In this document: positions 1-7,195 of the stretch, in pieces | Layout: each line of letters opens with the position of its first letter | How positions within the stretch are numbered: position 1 is the first letter of the stretch | From: Adlercreutzia equolifaciens DSM 19450 | Lineage (GTDB): Bacteria > Actinomycetota > Coriobacteriia > Coriobacteriales > Eggerthellaceae | Length of the DNA stretch: 64,000 nt | Reading direction: 5' to 3' | NCBI RefSeq assembly: GCF_000478885.1 | Contig: NC_022567.1 | Location: 496,001 to 560,000 of the forward strand | Notes under the pieces: model-generated | The model's database searches: none | What the model was told of the DNA's origin: nothing | The model's input: the letters and a program-made list of their open reading frames with translations, nothing else | Translations under genes and position numbers: made by a program

Positions 1-159
1 ATTCTGGATGAATACGTTCTTCACCATCTTTTCTGCTGCTTGCTGCGAATGGAAGGCGATGGCCTCGGTGTAGGGATCGATCTCTTTCGCCAGGTTTTCG
101 ACAACGAGCACATCGCGGTGGGCGGCGTACATGAAACCGGTGTATTCCGTATCAGCCAT
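1..159 (-). CDS. HEPN-domain protein, N-terminal part (runs off the window)
   Basis: The reading frame starts at ATG 159 and runs out of the window at base 1, so only about the first 53 residues are visible. They include a helix ending in HSQQAAEKMVKNVFIQN, which matches the HEPN-family pattern (F-H-x-Q-Q-A-x-E-K). HEPN proteins of this class are usually the RNase-like partner of a small MNT nucleotidyltransferase. The start lies within the last codons of the MNT gene (8 bp overlap), so the two are translationally coupled. I infer a MNT-HEPN toxin-antitoxin type pair. The catalytic R-x4-6-H motif would lie beyond the window edge and cannot be checked. Confidence 0.75.
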   Translation of the reverse strand, partial: MADTEYTGFMYAAHRDVLVVENLAKEIDPYTEAIAFHSQQAAEKMVKNVFIQN

Positions 160-484
160 AGATCTTCACCCCTTCGCGGGCAACGATGTACTCAGGTGTC
201 GAGAGGTCGTGCGAGCGTTGTGCGAACGCGTCGGAGCTTGAGCAGAGCACGTCCTTGGGTCTTTTCATCCAAAGGAGCGCTTTGCGAACTAGGGCGCCGT
301 AGGCTAGTGGGCGTTTGGCGGCGTCTTTCGTGACGACGTAGAGGTCGATGTCGCTATCGGGCGTTTGCTCGCCCCGGGCGTAGGAGCCGAACACGTAAAT
401 GGCATCGGTGGGCACCGTGTTTACGATGCTGCCCACGATGTCGTCGAGATGATCGATGGGAAGTTGTTTCGCATTGGGTTTCAC
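152..484 (-). CDS. MNT-type minimal nucleotidyltransferase
   Basis: This 110-residue protein carries the nucleotidyltransferase signature GSYARGEQTPDSDIDLYVV (about residues 33-51): GS followed by the D-x-D metal-binding pair. That is the pattern of MNT-domain proteins (DNA polymerase beta superfamily). The length fits a stand-alone MNT protein. It is followed on the same strand, with 8 bp overlap, by a HEPN-domain gene. In this family the MNT protein is generally the antitoxin that modifies (AMPylates) the HEPN RNase. That role is inferred from family and gene pairing. Confidence 0.85.
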   Translation of the reverse strand: MKPNAKQLPIDHLDDIVGSIVNTVPTDAIYVFGSYARGEQTPDSDIDLYVVTKDAAKRPLAYGALVRKALLWMKRPKDVLCSSSDAFAQRSHDLSTPEYIVAREGVKIYG

Positions 485-587
485 GGTGCCTCCTTCCGAT
501 GGCTAGGTATGCGCCGCCGCCCGATGGGCGTAGTTTGTTTGGCTCCGTCTGATTATACCTTCAACGAAAAGTCCCCAGACATGACAA

Positions 588-618
588 AGGGCCCTGTCCC
601 CTCCAAAAACAGAGCCCT
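588..618 (-). terminator. possible terminator hairpin
   Basis: GGGCCCTGT and ACAGAGCCC form a stem with one mismatch around a short loop, downstream of the membrane-protein gene that ends at 705. The minus-strand side is followed by TTTG only, so the U-tract is weak. Confidence 0.4.
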
Positions 619-704
619 CATCGTTCGAAGCTTGTGGGCTTCGGCGTAAATCGGTGATTATTATAGCAACCCTCACAGAAAATGCAAAACGTCACCGAAA
701 ACTG

Positions 705-1385
705 TTACTTTTGCTCGCGCTTCTTGGCCTTCATGTACTTGGCGCCGAAGGCGCAGATGTCGGTGGCGCCGAAGCCGATGAGCAGCATCGAGAAGCCGGC
801 CTTCAGCACTTGGGCCGAGGTGGCGCCGGCGCTTGCGAAGCCAGCGGAGCCGTTCATCTGGTAGGTGTCGAACAGGGAGCCGACGTCGTCGGGCGTGTAG
901 TAGGCGAGCATGCACAGGCCGAAGACGATAATGACGGCGCCGACGATCATGCCGCAAATGCGGAAGGCCTGCTCGGGATCGATGGTCTTGTGCGTCTTCT
1001 GGACGGCGGCCGCGGTGGCGGCTGCCGCTGCGTGAGGCGAGGCGGTGGGGGCGGTGCCGGGTGCCGCGGCCGCAGTGGGAGCCTGGGGTGCCGCTGCTAC
1101 CTGCTGGGGCGCGCCGTAGGTCGCTTGGTAGGCGGCTTGATGGGTCGCGACCGGATTCTGCGGCATAACGGGAGGCTCGTTGGTGACGGCGGGTTCGTCG
1201 GGGTTCAGCTCCTGGGATTGCAGTACCTCGCCGAGCATCTCGCTCGCATCGCCCGCAGCGGCGGTCTCAGCGTCGCCAGGCGTGCGAGCGGGTTCGCCAT
1301 AGGCAAGGGATTCCCGCTCGAGCTCGCGGCCTTCGGGGCCGTAGCCGGCGGTGGTGCCAGGGGTTTGGTTGGTGTTCTCGGTCAT
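705..1385 (-). CDS. hypothetical membrane protein with long Ala/Pro-rich N-terminus
   Basis: The start at 1385 (MTENTNQTPG) is chosen because AGGAGC lies just upstream; an in-frame ATG at 1427 lacks this. The protein is about 226 residues. Residues 1-140 are low complexity (Ala, Pro, Gln, Thr) and probably disordered. Two hydrophobic segments follow: ICGMIVGAVIIVFGLCMLAYY, and a second around AGFSMLLIGFGATDICAFGA. The end is lysine/arginine-rich (KYMKAKKREQK), suggesting a cytoplasmic tail. I do not recognise a family. It stands alone, with a hairpin on each side. Confidence 0.7.
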   Translation of the reverse strand: MTENTNQTPGTTAGYGPEGRELERESLAYGEPARTPGDAETAAAGDASEMLGEVLQSQELNPDEPAVTNEPPVMPQNPVATHQAAYQATYGAPQQVAAAPQAPTAAAAPGTAPTASPHAAAAATAAAVQKTHKTIDPEQAFRICGMIVGAVIIVFGLCMLAYYTPDDVGSLFDTYQMNGSAGFASAGATSAQVLKAGFSMLLIGFGATDICAFGAKYMKAKKREQK

Positions 1386-1439
1386 GGGAAAGCTCCTCTC
1401 AGAGAAAGGGTTCTTGATTGAACGCAAACCAGCATAGAA

Positions 1440-1469
1440 GCGGCCCGCCCCGAAATCGGAGCGGGCCGC
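1440..1469 (-). terminator. strong GC-rich hairpin between map and the membrane-protein gene
   Basis: A perfect 9-bp stem (GCGGCCCGC / GCGGGCCGC) with a 12-nt loop lies between the end of map and the next minus-strand gene. On the minus strand it is followed by TTCTATG. It probably ends map transcription; U-richness is modest. Confidence 0.55.
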
Positions 1470-1498
1470 TAAGCGTATGGCGACCGTAAAGTTGCCGC

Positions 1499-1517
1499 CA
1501 CCGTTTCGGAAACGGTG
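1499..1517 (-). terminator. hairpin just after map
   Basis: An 8-9 bp perfect stem (CACCGTTTC / GAAACGGTG region) begins about 18 bp after the map stop codon. It is probably the first of two tandem terminator hairpins; no U-run follows. Confidence 0.4.
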
Positions 1518-1534
1518 CCCGGTGAGCTATCCCT

Positions 1535-2419
1535 CTACCAGCTGAGCAGTTCGTAGCCGTCCTCGGTGATGACGAGCTGGACTTCCCATTGGGCCGTGAG
1601 CGAGCGATCGGCGGTGCGAACCGTCCAGCCGTTGGGATCGGTCATGTCGATCTCCTGGGCGCCGGCGTTGATCATGGGCTCGATGGTGAAGCAGAGCCCC
1701 GGCACGAGAATGGGCCCGGTGCCCGCCTCCGTGACGAAGCTCACGAAGGGATCCTCGTGGAACTCCAGGCCGATGCCGTGGCCGCCGAACTCGCGCACGA
1801 CCGTGTAGCCGTGCTCCCGGACGTAAGCGTTCACGGCGGCGCCGATATCTCCCAGATGCCCCCACGGCTTGATGGCGTCCAGCCCCACCTGCACGGCCTC
1901 TTTTGTGACGCGCACGAGATCGGCCGCCTCCGGCGACACCTCGCCGATGCAGAACATACGAGAGGAGTCCGAGAAGAAATCGTCCTTGATGGTGGAGCAG
2001 TCGATGTTGACGATATCGCCCTCGGCGAGCACCTCGTCCGAAGAGGGGATGCCGTGGCAGACCACCTCGTTGACCGAGGTGCACACTGACTTCGGGAAGC
2101 CCTCGTAATCGAGCGGCGCGGGAATGGCGCCGTGCTCCACGGTGTAGTCGTGCACCCACTGGTTGATTTGCTCAGTGGTAATGCCCGGCGCGATGCGCTC
2201 GGCCACGTAATCCAGCACGCCGATGTTCACCTCGGCGCTGCGCTTGATGCCCTCGATCTCGGCCGGGGTCTTCAGCAAATCGCGCGGCGGCACTTCCTCG
2301 CCGGCCTCGGCGAGCTCTTCTAGGCGCTCGTCGAAATCGAGGTGGCATTTCTTGTACTTCTTGCCACTGCCGCACCAGCACTCGTCGTTGCGTCCAGGAC
2401 TTTGAAGGCCGTCATACAT
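1535..2419 (-). CDS. map: methionine aminopeptidase, type I, with SEC-C zinc motif
   Basis: Removes the initiator methionine from new proteins in the cytoplasm. The N-terminus carries a SEC-C metal-binding motif (CWCGSGKKYKKCH, residues about 15-27), as in many long bacterial MetAPs. The pita-bread metal ligands are all visible: D in NIDCSTIKDD, the second D in FFSDSSRMF, H in GGHGIGLEFH, E in FTIEPMI and E in QWEVQLVI. Start 2419 (MYDGLQSPGRND) follows an AAAGGAGC ribosome-binding site and places SEC-C at the N-terminus; an upstream in-frame ATG at 2476 lacks support. About 294 residues. It is probably monocistronic. Confidence 0.95.
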   Translation of the reverse strand: MYDGLQSPGRNDECWCGSGKKYKKCHLDFDERLEELAEAGEEVPPRDLLKTPAEIEGIKRSAEVNIGVLDYVAERIAPGITTEQINQWVHDYTVEHGAIPAPLDYEGFPKSVCTSVNEVVCHGIPSSDEVLAEGDIVNIDCSTIKDDFFSDSSRMFCIGEVSPEAADLVRVTKEAVQVGLDAIKPWGHLGDIGAAVNAYVREHGYTVVREFGGHGIGLEFHEDPFVSFVTEAGTGPILVPGLCFTIEPMINAGAQEIDMTDPNGWTVRTADRSLTAQWEVQLVITEDGYELLSW

Positions 2420-2558
2420 GGGGGCTCGCTCCTTTATCGTGTGCGCCCGCGGGCGCCTTGACGTTCGCGTTCCCATGGTACTACAAGTTCGCCGAAGCGA
2501 ACCTGCTGGTTTGCTTCGGCGGGTTCATTGCGAGACGGGATGAAGGGCTTGTGCCACT

Positions 2559-3143
2559 CTACCGATCGGTTGCGGGTATCTCCAGGGCGCGGTAGAGGCG
2601 GTCGGGCACGAGGCTGACCAAATCGTCGGTCCAGCGCGCAAGGTCGGTGGGCTCGTCGGAGCGGAACCAGTCGTTCATGACCTCGCATTCCAGCTTCGAG
2701 AATATCTCTACGATGAAGCGCAGGTTGTCGTTCACTTCGACGTGGCGGTAGTTCTCTAAGGTGTCGAACAAGACGCTCTTGCGGTTCTCGGGCATGATGG
2801 TCTGCCCGAAGGGCGTGTTGATCGAGTACTGGATGGACTCGCGGAAGAAATCGCGCTCTTGGGCGATGAGGCGCAGATGGTGGTAGTACCCCGTCTTCCA
2901 GTCGATGGTGCGGCCGATTTCGTTTAAGTAGAACTGGCGGCAGAAGATGGAGTACCACCAGGGAATGTCGTACTTGCTCTCGAAGTGCCGGTAGAAGGTT
3001 TGCCGCGATATGCCGGCATTGCGGCAGATCTCGCCTACGGTAATCTGATCGAGAGATTTGCTCACTGCATGGAGAATTCTCATCTTGGTGCTCAAATTGG
3101 GAGAAGTGAAAATGCTCTCGCCCGCCATCAGATCAGTAATCAT
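2559..3143 (-). CDS. TetR-family transcriptional regulator
   Basis: A 194-residue protein with an N-terminal helix-turn-helix (TVGEICRNAGISRQTFYRHFESKYDI, split at residues about 36-60), typical of TetR repressors. The C-terminal half is divergent and probably binds the inducer. It is transcribed away from the EamA transporter and creatininase genes across a 333-bp promoter region, so it probably controls that operon. An alternative start six codons in (MAGESIF) cannot be excluded. The ligand is unknown; a creatinine-related molecule is only an inference from context. Confidence 0.88.
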   Translation of the reverse strand: MITDLMAGESIFTSPNLSTKMRILHAVSKSLDQITVGEICRNAGISRQTFYRHFESKYDIPWWYSIFCRQFYLNEIGRTIDWKTGYYHHLRLIAQERDFFRESIQYSINTPFGQTIMPENRKSVLFDTLENYRHVEVNDNLRFIVEIFSKLECEVMNDWFRSDEPTDLARWTDDLVSLVPDRLYRALEIPATDR

Positions 3144-3203
3144 GGCTTTCGCCCCTTTGTTCTAGCCCTTGAAAAACGCCCCCGAAAGCTTGTATTGACC
3201 CCT

Positions 3204-3209
3204 ATTATA
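3204..3209 (-). promoter_or_regulatory. -10 element of the tetR promoter
   Basis: TATAAT on the minus strand, about 60 bp before the tetR start. No good -35 is visible at the standard spacing. Confidence 0.45.
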
Positions 3210-3380
3210 ACACCTGATGAAAGCCGCATTATTGACGCTGCGTCCATAAGAGGGAGCCCCTGTGGGCGACAGTGTCTCGCCTTTGCTCGGATTATGGTAC
3301 ATTCTCTCGCTTTTGTCTCCTATTTCAAACAAAATATCCCTGACATTCTGTTGCGAGGAACAGGGTGGGGTAAACGACCT

Positions 3381-3409
3381 TTGCGGTCATCGTTGTGCGT
3401 CCGCATAAT
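3381..3409 (+). promoter_or_regulatory. promoter of the creatininase operon
   Basis: TTGCGG, 17 bp, CATAAT; predicted transcription start about 60 bp before the EamA gene. The spacer contains TTGTGCGTCCGCA (3393-3405), close to the TTGTGC-N2-YTGCA motif found upstream of the amidinotransferase-region genes. It is a candidate operator for a TetR repressor. The rest of the 3144-3476 gap shows nothing I recognise. Confidence 0.6.
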
Positions 3410-3476
3410 CTTAGTCACGGGAGATAGCGCTCACTCCAGCACTTCAATGCTTTGGGAACGAAGAAAGAGGACTCCT

Positions 3477-4646
3477 ATGAACGAACGAGCAAAATACAAG
3501 CTCATCGGATTCATCATGATGTTCGCCTCCTCCTCGCTGATGGGCGGCATCGGGGCATTCACGCGCTTTATCGACGCTCCGGGCGACTTTGTGTCGTTTT
3601 GGCGTAATTTCGCAGGGCTTATCGCACTATCGATCATCTTTCTGTTTATCGGGGGATTCAAGAAGGTGAAAACCACGCGCTTCTCGGGCACGATGCTTCT
3701 CTCCGGCATCTTCCTCGGGTTGCTGTCGGGCCTGTACTGCCTGTCTACCCAGTACACGACGCTGGCCAACGCGTCGTTCCTCATCTACACCGGTCCCATC
3801 TATTCCACGGTTCTCGCGGCGATCTTCCTCAAAGAGAAGATCGACTGGAAAGGCATCTTGTGCATCGTGGCTGTGGTGGTGGGCATGCTGTTCATCGTGG
3901 GCATCGTGACCCCGGAGGGCCTGACCCTCGATCTTGACCCCGCCTACACCTTCGGCAACGCCATCGCCCTGGCCTCCGGCGTGGCCTACGGCCTGTACCT
4001 GTTCTTCTCCCGCTATCGGGAGGATTGCGACTCCAACGTGCGCTCCTGGTGGAACTTCCTGTTCGCATCGCTGGCCATTCTCGTGCTCCTGCTGTGGCAC
4101 AACTTCTTCCTGCAGCCGCTTTCCTACACCGAGAAGGTGGGCGGCGTCACTCAGTTCGATGCGGCCGGCCAGATCATCACGCACCCCTGGAGCCTGTTCA
4201 CCATGCCGCTCGATTCGTGGCTCTGGCTCATCGCGGCGGCGCTCATCACCGGTTTCGGCGCGTTCTATCTGCTCACCCATGCCACTAAGCGCCTGAAGGC
4301 CGGCGAGCTGGCCGCCATCTCCTACCAGGAGACCATCATGGCGTCGCTTCTGGGCCTGTGCCTGTTCGGGGAGACCATGACCGCCTTTCAGCTTATCGGC
4401 GGCGCGCTCATCGTCATCGGCGGCGTGAGCCAGATCGTCTTCACCACCAAGGCCGCCAACGAGGTAGAGGGGGACGCGGCCGTGAACGGCGAAGTGTCCC
4501 TGGCCGCCCAGGTGGGCGCTGGCGGAGCCGGCCTCATCGACGCCACGCCCGACGGCATGGATCCGCGCATGGCGACCAAGGCCGACGGTGCCGACGCGGC
4601 GGCGCACCGGTACGACTGCGAGCACGCGAAGCTGGCGTGCGACTAG
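3477..4646 (+). CDS. EamA/DMT-family transporter
   Basis: A 389-residue membrane protein with about ten hydrophobic helices arranged as two EamA repeats (first around FASSSLMGGIGAFTRF, second around ASGVAYGLYLFFSRY). The drug/metabolite transporter superfamily moves amino acids and other small metabolites across the cytoplasmic membrane. The start at 3477 follows an AAGAGG site. An Ala/Gly-rich C-terminal tail of about 60 residues follows the last helix. It lies 130 bp upstream of creatininase and is the first gene of that module. A second EamA protein sits in the amidinotransferase region (57988-59103). The substrate is not known. Confidence 0.9.
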   Translation: MNERAKYKLIGFIMMFASSSLMGGIGAFTRFIDAPGDFVSFWRNFAGLIALSIIFLFIGGFKKVKTTRFSGTMLLSGIFLGLLSGLYCLSTQYTTLANASFLIYTGPIYSTVLAAIFLKEKIDWKGILCIVAVVVGMLFIVGIVTPEGLTLDLDPAYTFGNAIALASGVAYGLYLFFSRYREDCDSNVRSWWNFLFASLAILVLLLWHNFFLQPLSYTEKVGGVTQFDAAGQIITHPWSLFTMPLDSWLWLIAAALITGFGAFYLLTHATKRLKAGELAAISYQETIMASLLGLCLFGETMTAFQLIGGALIVIGGVSQIVFTTKAANEVEGDAAVNGEVSLAAQVGAGGAGLIDATPDGMDPRMATKADGADAAAHRYDCEHAKLACD

Positions 4647-4725
4647 CGCGACGGCAGGTCGCGCGGCGCTGGCGACTCTTTTGATCCGGCGCCTACAGCA
4701 TCCCATCCCATCCAGTGGTTTTTGC

Positions 4726-4750
4726 GGGCCCCGTCCCCGGGGCGGGGCCC
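4726..4750 (+). other. GC-rich hairpin between the EamA transporter and creatininase genes
   Basis: GGGCCCCG and CGGGGCCC pair around a 9-nt loop, about 27 bp before the creatininase start. No U-run follows, so it is more likely an mRNA-stabilising or partial-termination structure than a full terminator. Confidence 0.4.
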
Positions 4751-4776
4751 CTTACGGTTTCGCTTAGGAGGATCTC

Positions 4777-5607
4777 ATGAAGAACACGGTGTACATGGAA
4801 GAAATGGATGCGTTCACCTATCGGGACAAGCTCGCCCAGGAAGCGGTTATGTTCATCCCCGTCGGCGCCCTGGAGCAGCATGGCAGCCACATGGCCATGT
4901 GCGTGGACGCCGCGCTCACCAAGGCCATGGCCGGCGCCACGGCCGAGGCGCTGGTGGCCGACACCGAGGGGGCGGTGGAAGGCGTGGTGTGCGCCCCGAT
5001 CAACTTCGGCTATCGCTCCCAGCAGCGCAGCGGCGGCGGCTTCCACCTGTCGGGCACCACATCGCTGGCCGGCTCGACGCTCATCTCGCTGGCGCGGGAT
5101 ATCTGCTACAACCTCATCGAGGACGGCGCCCGCAAGATCGTGTTCATGAACGGCCACTACGAGAACTACCAGTTCATCTTCGAAGGGGCCCAGCTGGCTT
5201 TGGAGAAAGCCCGCACCGATGGCATCTCCGATGTGAAGATACAGCTTCTGTCCTACTGGGATTTCGTGGACGATGCCACCATCGACGCGCTGTACCCCGA
5301 TGGGTTCACCGGCTGGGATTTGGAGCATGCCGGCGTGATGGAGACCTCGCTCATGCTGCTGTTCCACCCCGATCTCGTGGACATGGATCGCATCGATGCG
5401 GGGGTCTACTGCGACCTGCCCGCCGTCCTGCCGAACTACGATGTGCTGCCGGTGGTGCCCGGCTACACGCCTCCTTCCGGCTGCCTGTCGCATCCCGGGG
5501 AGTCCACCCGCGAGAAGGGGGTCATCCTGCGCGATGTGGCCGTGCGCAACATGGTCACTGCCATCGAGAACGAGTTCTACCGTCCGGGTGATTTCCATGA
5601 GAACTAG
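4777..5607 (+). CDS. crnA: creatininase (creatinine amidohydrolase)
   Basis: Catalyses reversible hydrolysis of creatinine to creatine. The 276-residue length matches Pseudomonas creatininase, and so do the conserved blocks. PVGALEQHGSHM gives the metal-binding E and H, CVDAALT the metal-binding D, RSQQRSGGG and SGTTSLAGSTL follow, and FMNGHYEN gives the second H and E. LLSYWDF, GWDLEH and ETSLML are also present. This pattern is closer to true creatininase than to other family members such as MftE, and no mycofactocin genes are nearby. A perfect AGGAGG site precedes ATG 4777. The last 11 bp overlap the MHS transporter gene, so transport and hydrolysis are coupled. No creatinase gene is in the window. 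Confidence 0.93.
   Translation: MKNTVYMEEMDAFTYRDKLAQEAVMFIPVGALEQHGSHMAMCVDAALTKAMAGATAEALVADTEGAVEGVVCAPINFGYRSQQRSGGGFHLSGTTSLAGSTLISLARDICYNLIEDGARKIVFMNGHYENYQFIFEGAQLALEKARTDGISDVKIQLLSYWDFVDDATIDALYPDGFTGWDLEHAGVMETSLMLLFHPDLVDMDRIDAGVYCDLPAVLPNYDVLPVVPGYTPPSGCLSHPGESTREKGVILRDVAVRNMVTAIENEFYRPGDFHEN
5584..5607 (+). promoter_or_regulatory. conserved start-overlap module, copy 1 (creatininase end / MHS1 start)
   Basis: The creatininase stop TAG lies 8 nt downstream of the MHS ATG, within GGGTGATTTCCATG plus AGAACTAGC. The same arrangement recurs at 59957-59976 and 63781-63800. It suggests translation of the transporter depends on ribosomes finishing the upstream frame. A GTG nine bases before the ATG is an alternative start in all three copies. 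Confidence 0.7.
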
Positions 5608-6961
5608 CGACATCGCCCCTTCGGGCTCTGCGGCCGCCCCGGCGCTGGATGCCGATGTTCCGATCGCCCCTGCGGCCGGCGCCGCCTCGAAGGGTGCCCT
5701 GGGACGCGTGGCTCTCTCCTCGTTCCTCGGCAATTTTATCGAGTGGTTCGATTACGCCACCTACACCTACTTCGCCATCACTATCGGCGCCGTGTTCTTC
5801 CCGGAATCGGGGGTGAATTCGACGCTCATGGCGTTCGCCGTCTTCGCGCTGTCCTTCATCTTCCGGCCTTTGGGCGCGGTGTTCTGGGGGAACATGGGCG
5901 ACAAGAAGGGCCGCAAGTGGTCGCTTTCCATTTCCATCTTCCTCATGTCCGGTGCGGCATTCCTCATCGGGTGCCTGCCCTCCTTCGCCGCCATCGGCAT
6001 CGCTTCGCCCGTTCTGCTGCTCGTGCTTCGTAGCGTGCAGGGGTTCTCGGCAGCGGGGGAGTACTCGGGCGCGGCGGTGTTTCTCGCCGAGTACGCGCCG
6101 GCCGATAAGCGGGGCCGTTACTGCTCGCTCGTGCCGGCCTCCACGGCTACAGGCCTGTTCGTCGGTTCGACGGTGGCCCTCGTGCTGAAGAGCGTCCTGC
6201 CCGAGGCTGCGCTCATCGAATGGGGCTGGCGCATTCCGTTCCTCATGGCCGGTCCTTTGGGGTACATCGCCCATTTCATCCGCACGCGTTTGGAGGACTC
6301 GCCGGCGTTCCATGAGATGGAGCACGAGAAAAAGGAGGTCGATCGTCCCAGTCGCCTCGTGTTCAAGAAGTACCGGCGGCGCCTTCTGTCTTCCATCGCC
6401 GCCACCATGGTCAACTCTGTCGGCTTCTACCTGGTGCTCACCTACCTGCCCACGTATCTGACGAGCTATACGACCATGGGTGCCTCCGAGGCCCAGCTGG
6501 CCACCGACATCGCGCTGGTTACGTACATCTTCATCATCTTCGGCGCCGGGCGCCTGTCGGATAGGGTGGGGCGGCGACGCATGCTGCTGGGCGCCTGCGC
6601 GACGTTTATCGTGCTTTCCATTCCCTGTTTCCTCATGTTGGGGACGGCGTCGCTGCCCATCGTTATTGTCGCCGAGCTGATCATGTGCGTGACGCTGTCA
6701 CTCAACGATGCGAACATCGCCTGCTATCAGGCGGAGATGTTCCCCACGGAAGTGCGCTACACCGGTGCGGCTTTGGGTTCGAACATTGCCTACGTGGTGT
6801 TCGGCGGCACGGCGTCGTTTGTGGCCACGGCGCTCATCGACGCCACAGGCAACGGGCTCATGCCAGCTTTTTACATGATGGCCATCAGCGCGGTGGCCGG
6901 CGCTATCCTGTTCTTCACAGCTCACGATTATAATGGCATACCCCTGGACGAGATCAGGTAG
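5597..6961 (+). CDS. MHS-type MFS transporter 1 (ProP/KgtP-like)
   Basis: A 454-residue, 12-helix major facilitator of the metabolite:H+ symporter subfamily. Hallmarks are SSFLGNFIEWFDYATYTYFA at the first helix, GDKKGRKWSL in the loop 2-3 signature, RSVQGFSAAGEYSGA, and RLSDRVGRRR in the loop 8-9 signature. Known members import betaine, proline, dicarboxylates and related zwitterions. Its start lies inside the creatininase gene, so it probably imports creatinine or a related compound. The N-terminal 30 residues are an Ala/Pro-rich extension. Two close paralogs lie at 59966-61303 and 63790-64000. Confidence 0.92.
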   Translation: MRTSDIAPSGSAAAPALDADVPIAPAAGAASKGALGRVALSSFLGNFIEWFDYATYTYFAITIGAVFFPESGVNSTLMAFAVFALSFIFRPLGAVFWGNMGDKKGRKWSLSISIFLMSGAAFLIGCLPSFAAIGIASPVLLLVLRSVQGFSAAGEYSGAAVFLAEYAPADKRGRYCSLVPASTATGLFVGSTVALVLKSVLPEAALIEWGWRIPFLMAGPLGYIAHFIRTRLEDSPAFHEMEHEKKEVDRPSRLVFKKYRRRLLSSIAATMVNSVGFYLVLTYLPTYLTSYTTMGASEAQLATDIALVTYIFIIFGAGRLSDRVGRRRMLLGACATFIVLSIPCFLMLGTASLPIVIVAELIMCVTLSLNDANIACYQAEMFPTEVRYTGAALGSNIAYVVFGGTASFVATALIDATGNGLMPAFYMMAISAVAGAILFFTAHDYNGIPLDEIR

Positions 6962-7075
6962 CTGGTTGGTTGACGCTGGCTCGTGCCCCTTCTTTCGGGC
7001 CAGCTCCCTCTGAGGTGCCAGCTACCGCCTCGTTCCGGCGGATCGGCCGCTTGCCCGGCGGCCGCCTTTCGAAGG

Positions 7076-7101
7076 CCCCGCAGCCTGCCCTGGCTGCGGG
7101 G
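7076..7101 (+). terminator. terminator hairpin after the creatininase operon
   Basis: A perfect 10-bp stem (CCCCGCAGCC / GGCTGCGGGG) with a 6-nt loop, followed by TCTTCC, about 115 bp after the MHS gene. Confidence 0.6.
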
Positions 7102-7195
7102 TCTTCCGTCATCTGCGGCGACGTGCTACCCTACAGGGCGGCAGCCGTTAAGCCGGGTGCGACCCGGCATCATGAGCAGGAGCGGAGGTGGAAGC

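Noticed and set aside
1518..1548. tRNA D-arm-like sequence on the minus strand (GCTCAGCTGGTAGAG)
   Set aside because: It is the end of map (codons for LLSW and stop). No acceptor stem, anticodon arm or T-loop fits around it.
4777..5607. Creatininase-family protein as a mycofactocin-maturation enzyme (MftE)
   Set aside because: The sequence follows true creatininase blocks (SQQ-SGGG, NGHYEN, SYWDF) and no mycofactocin genes are near.
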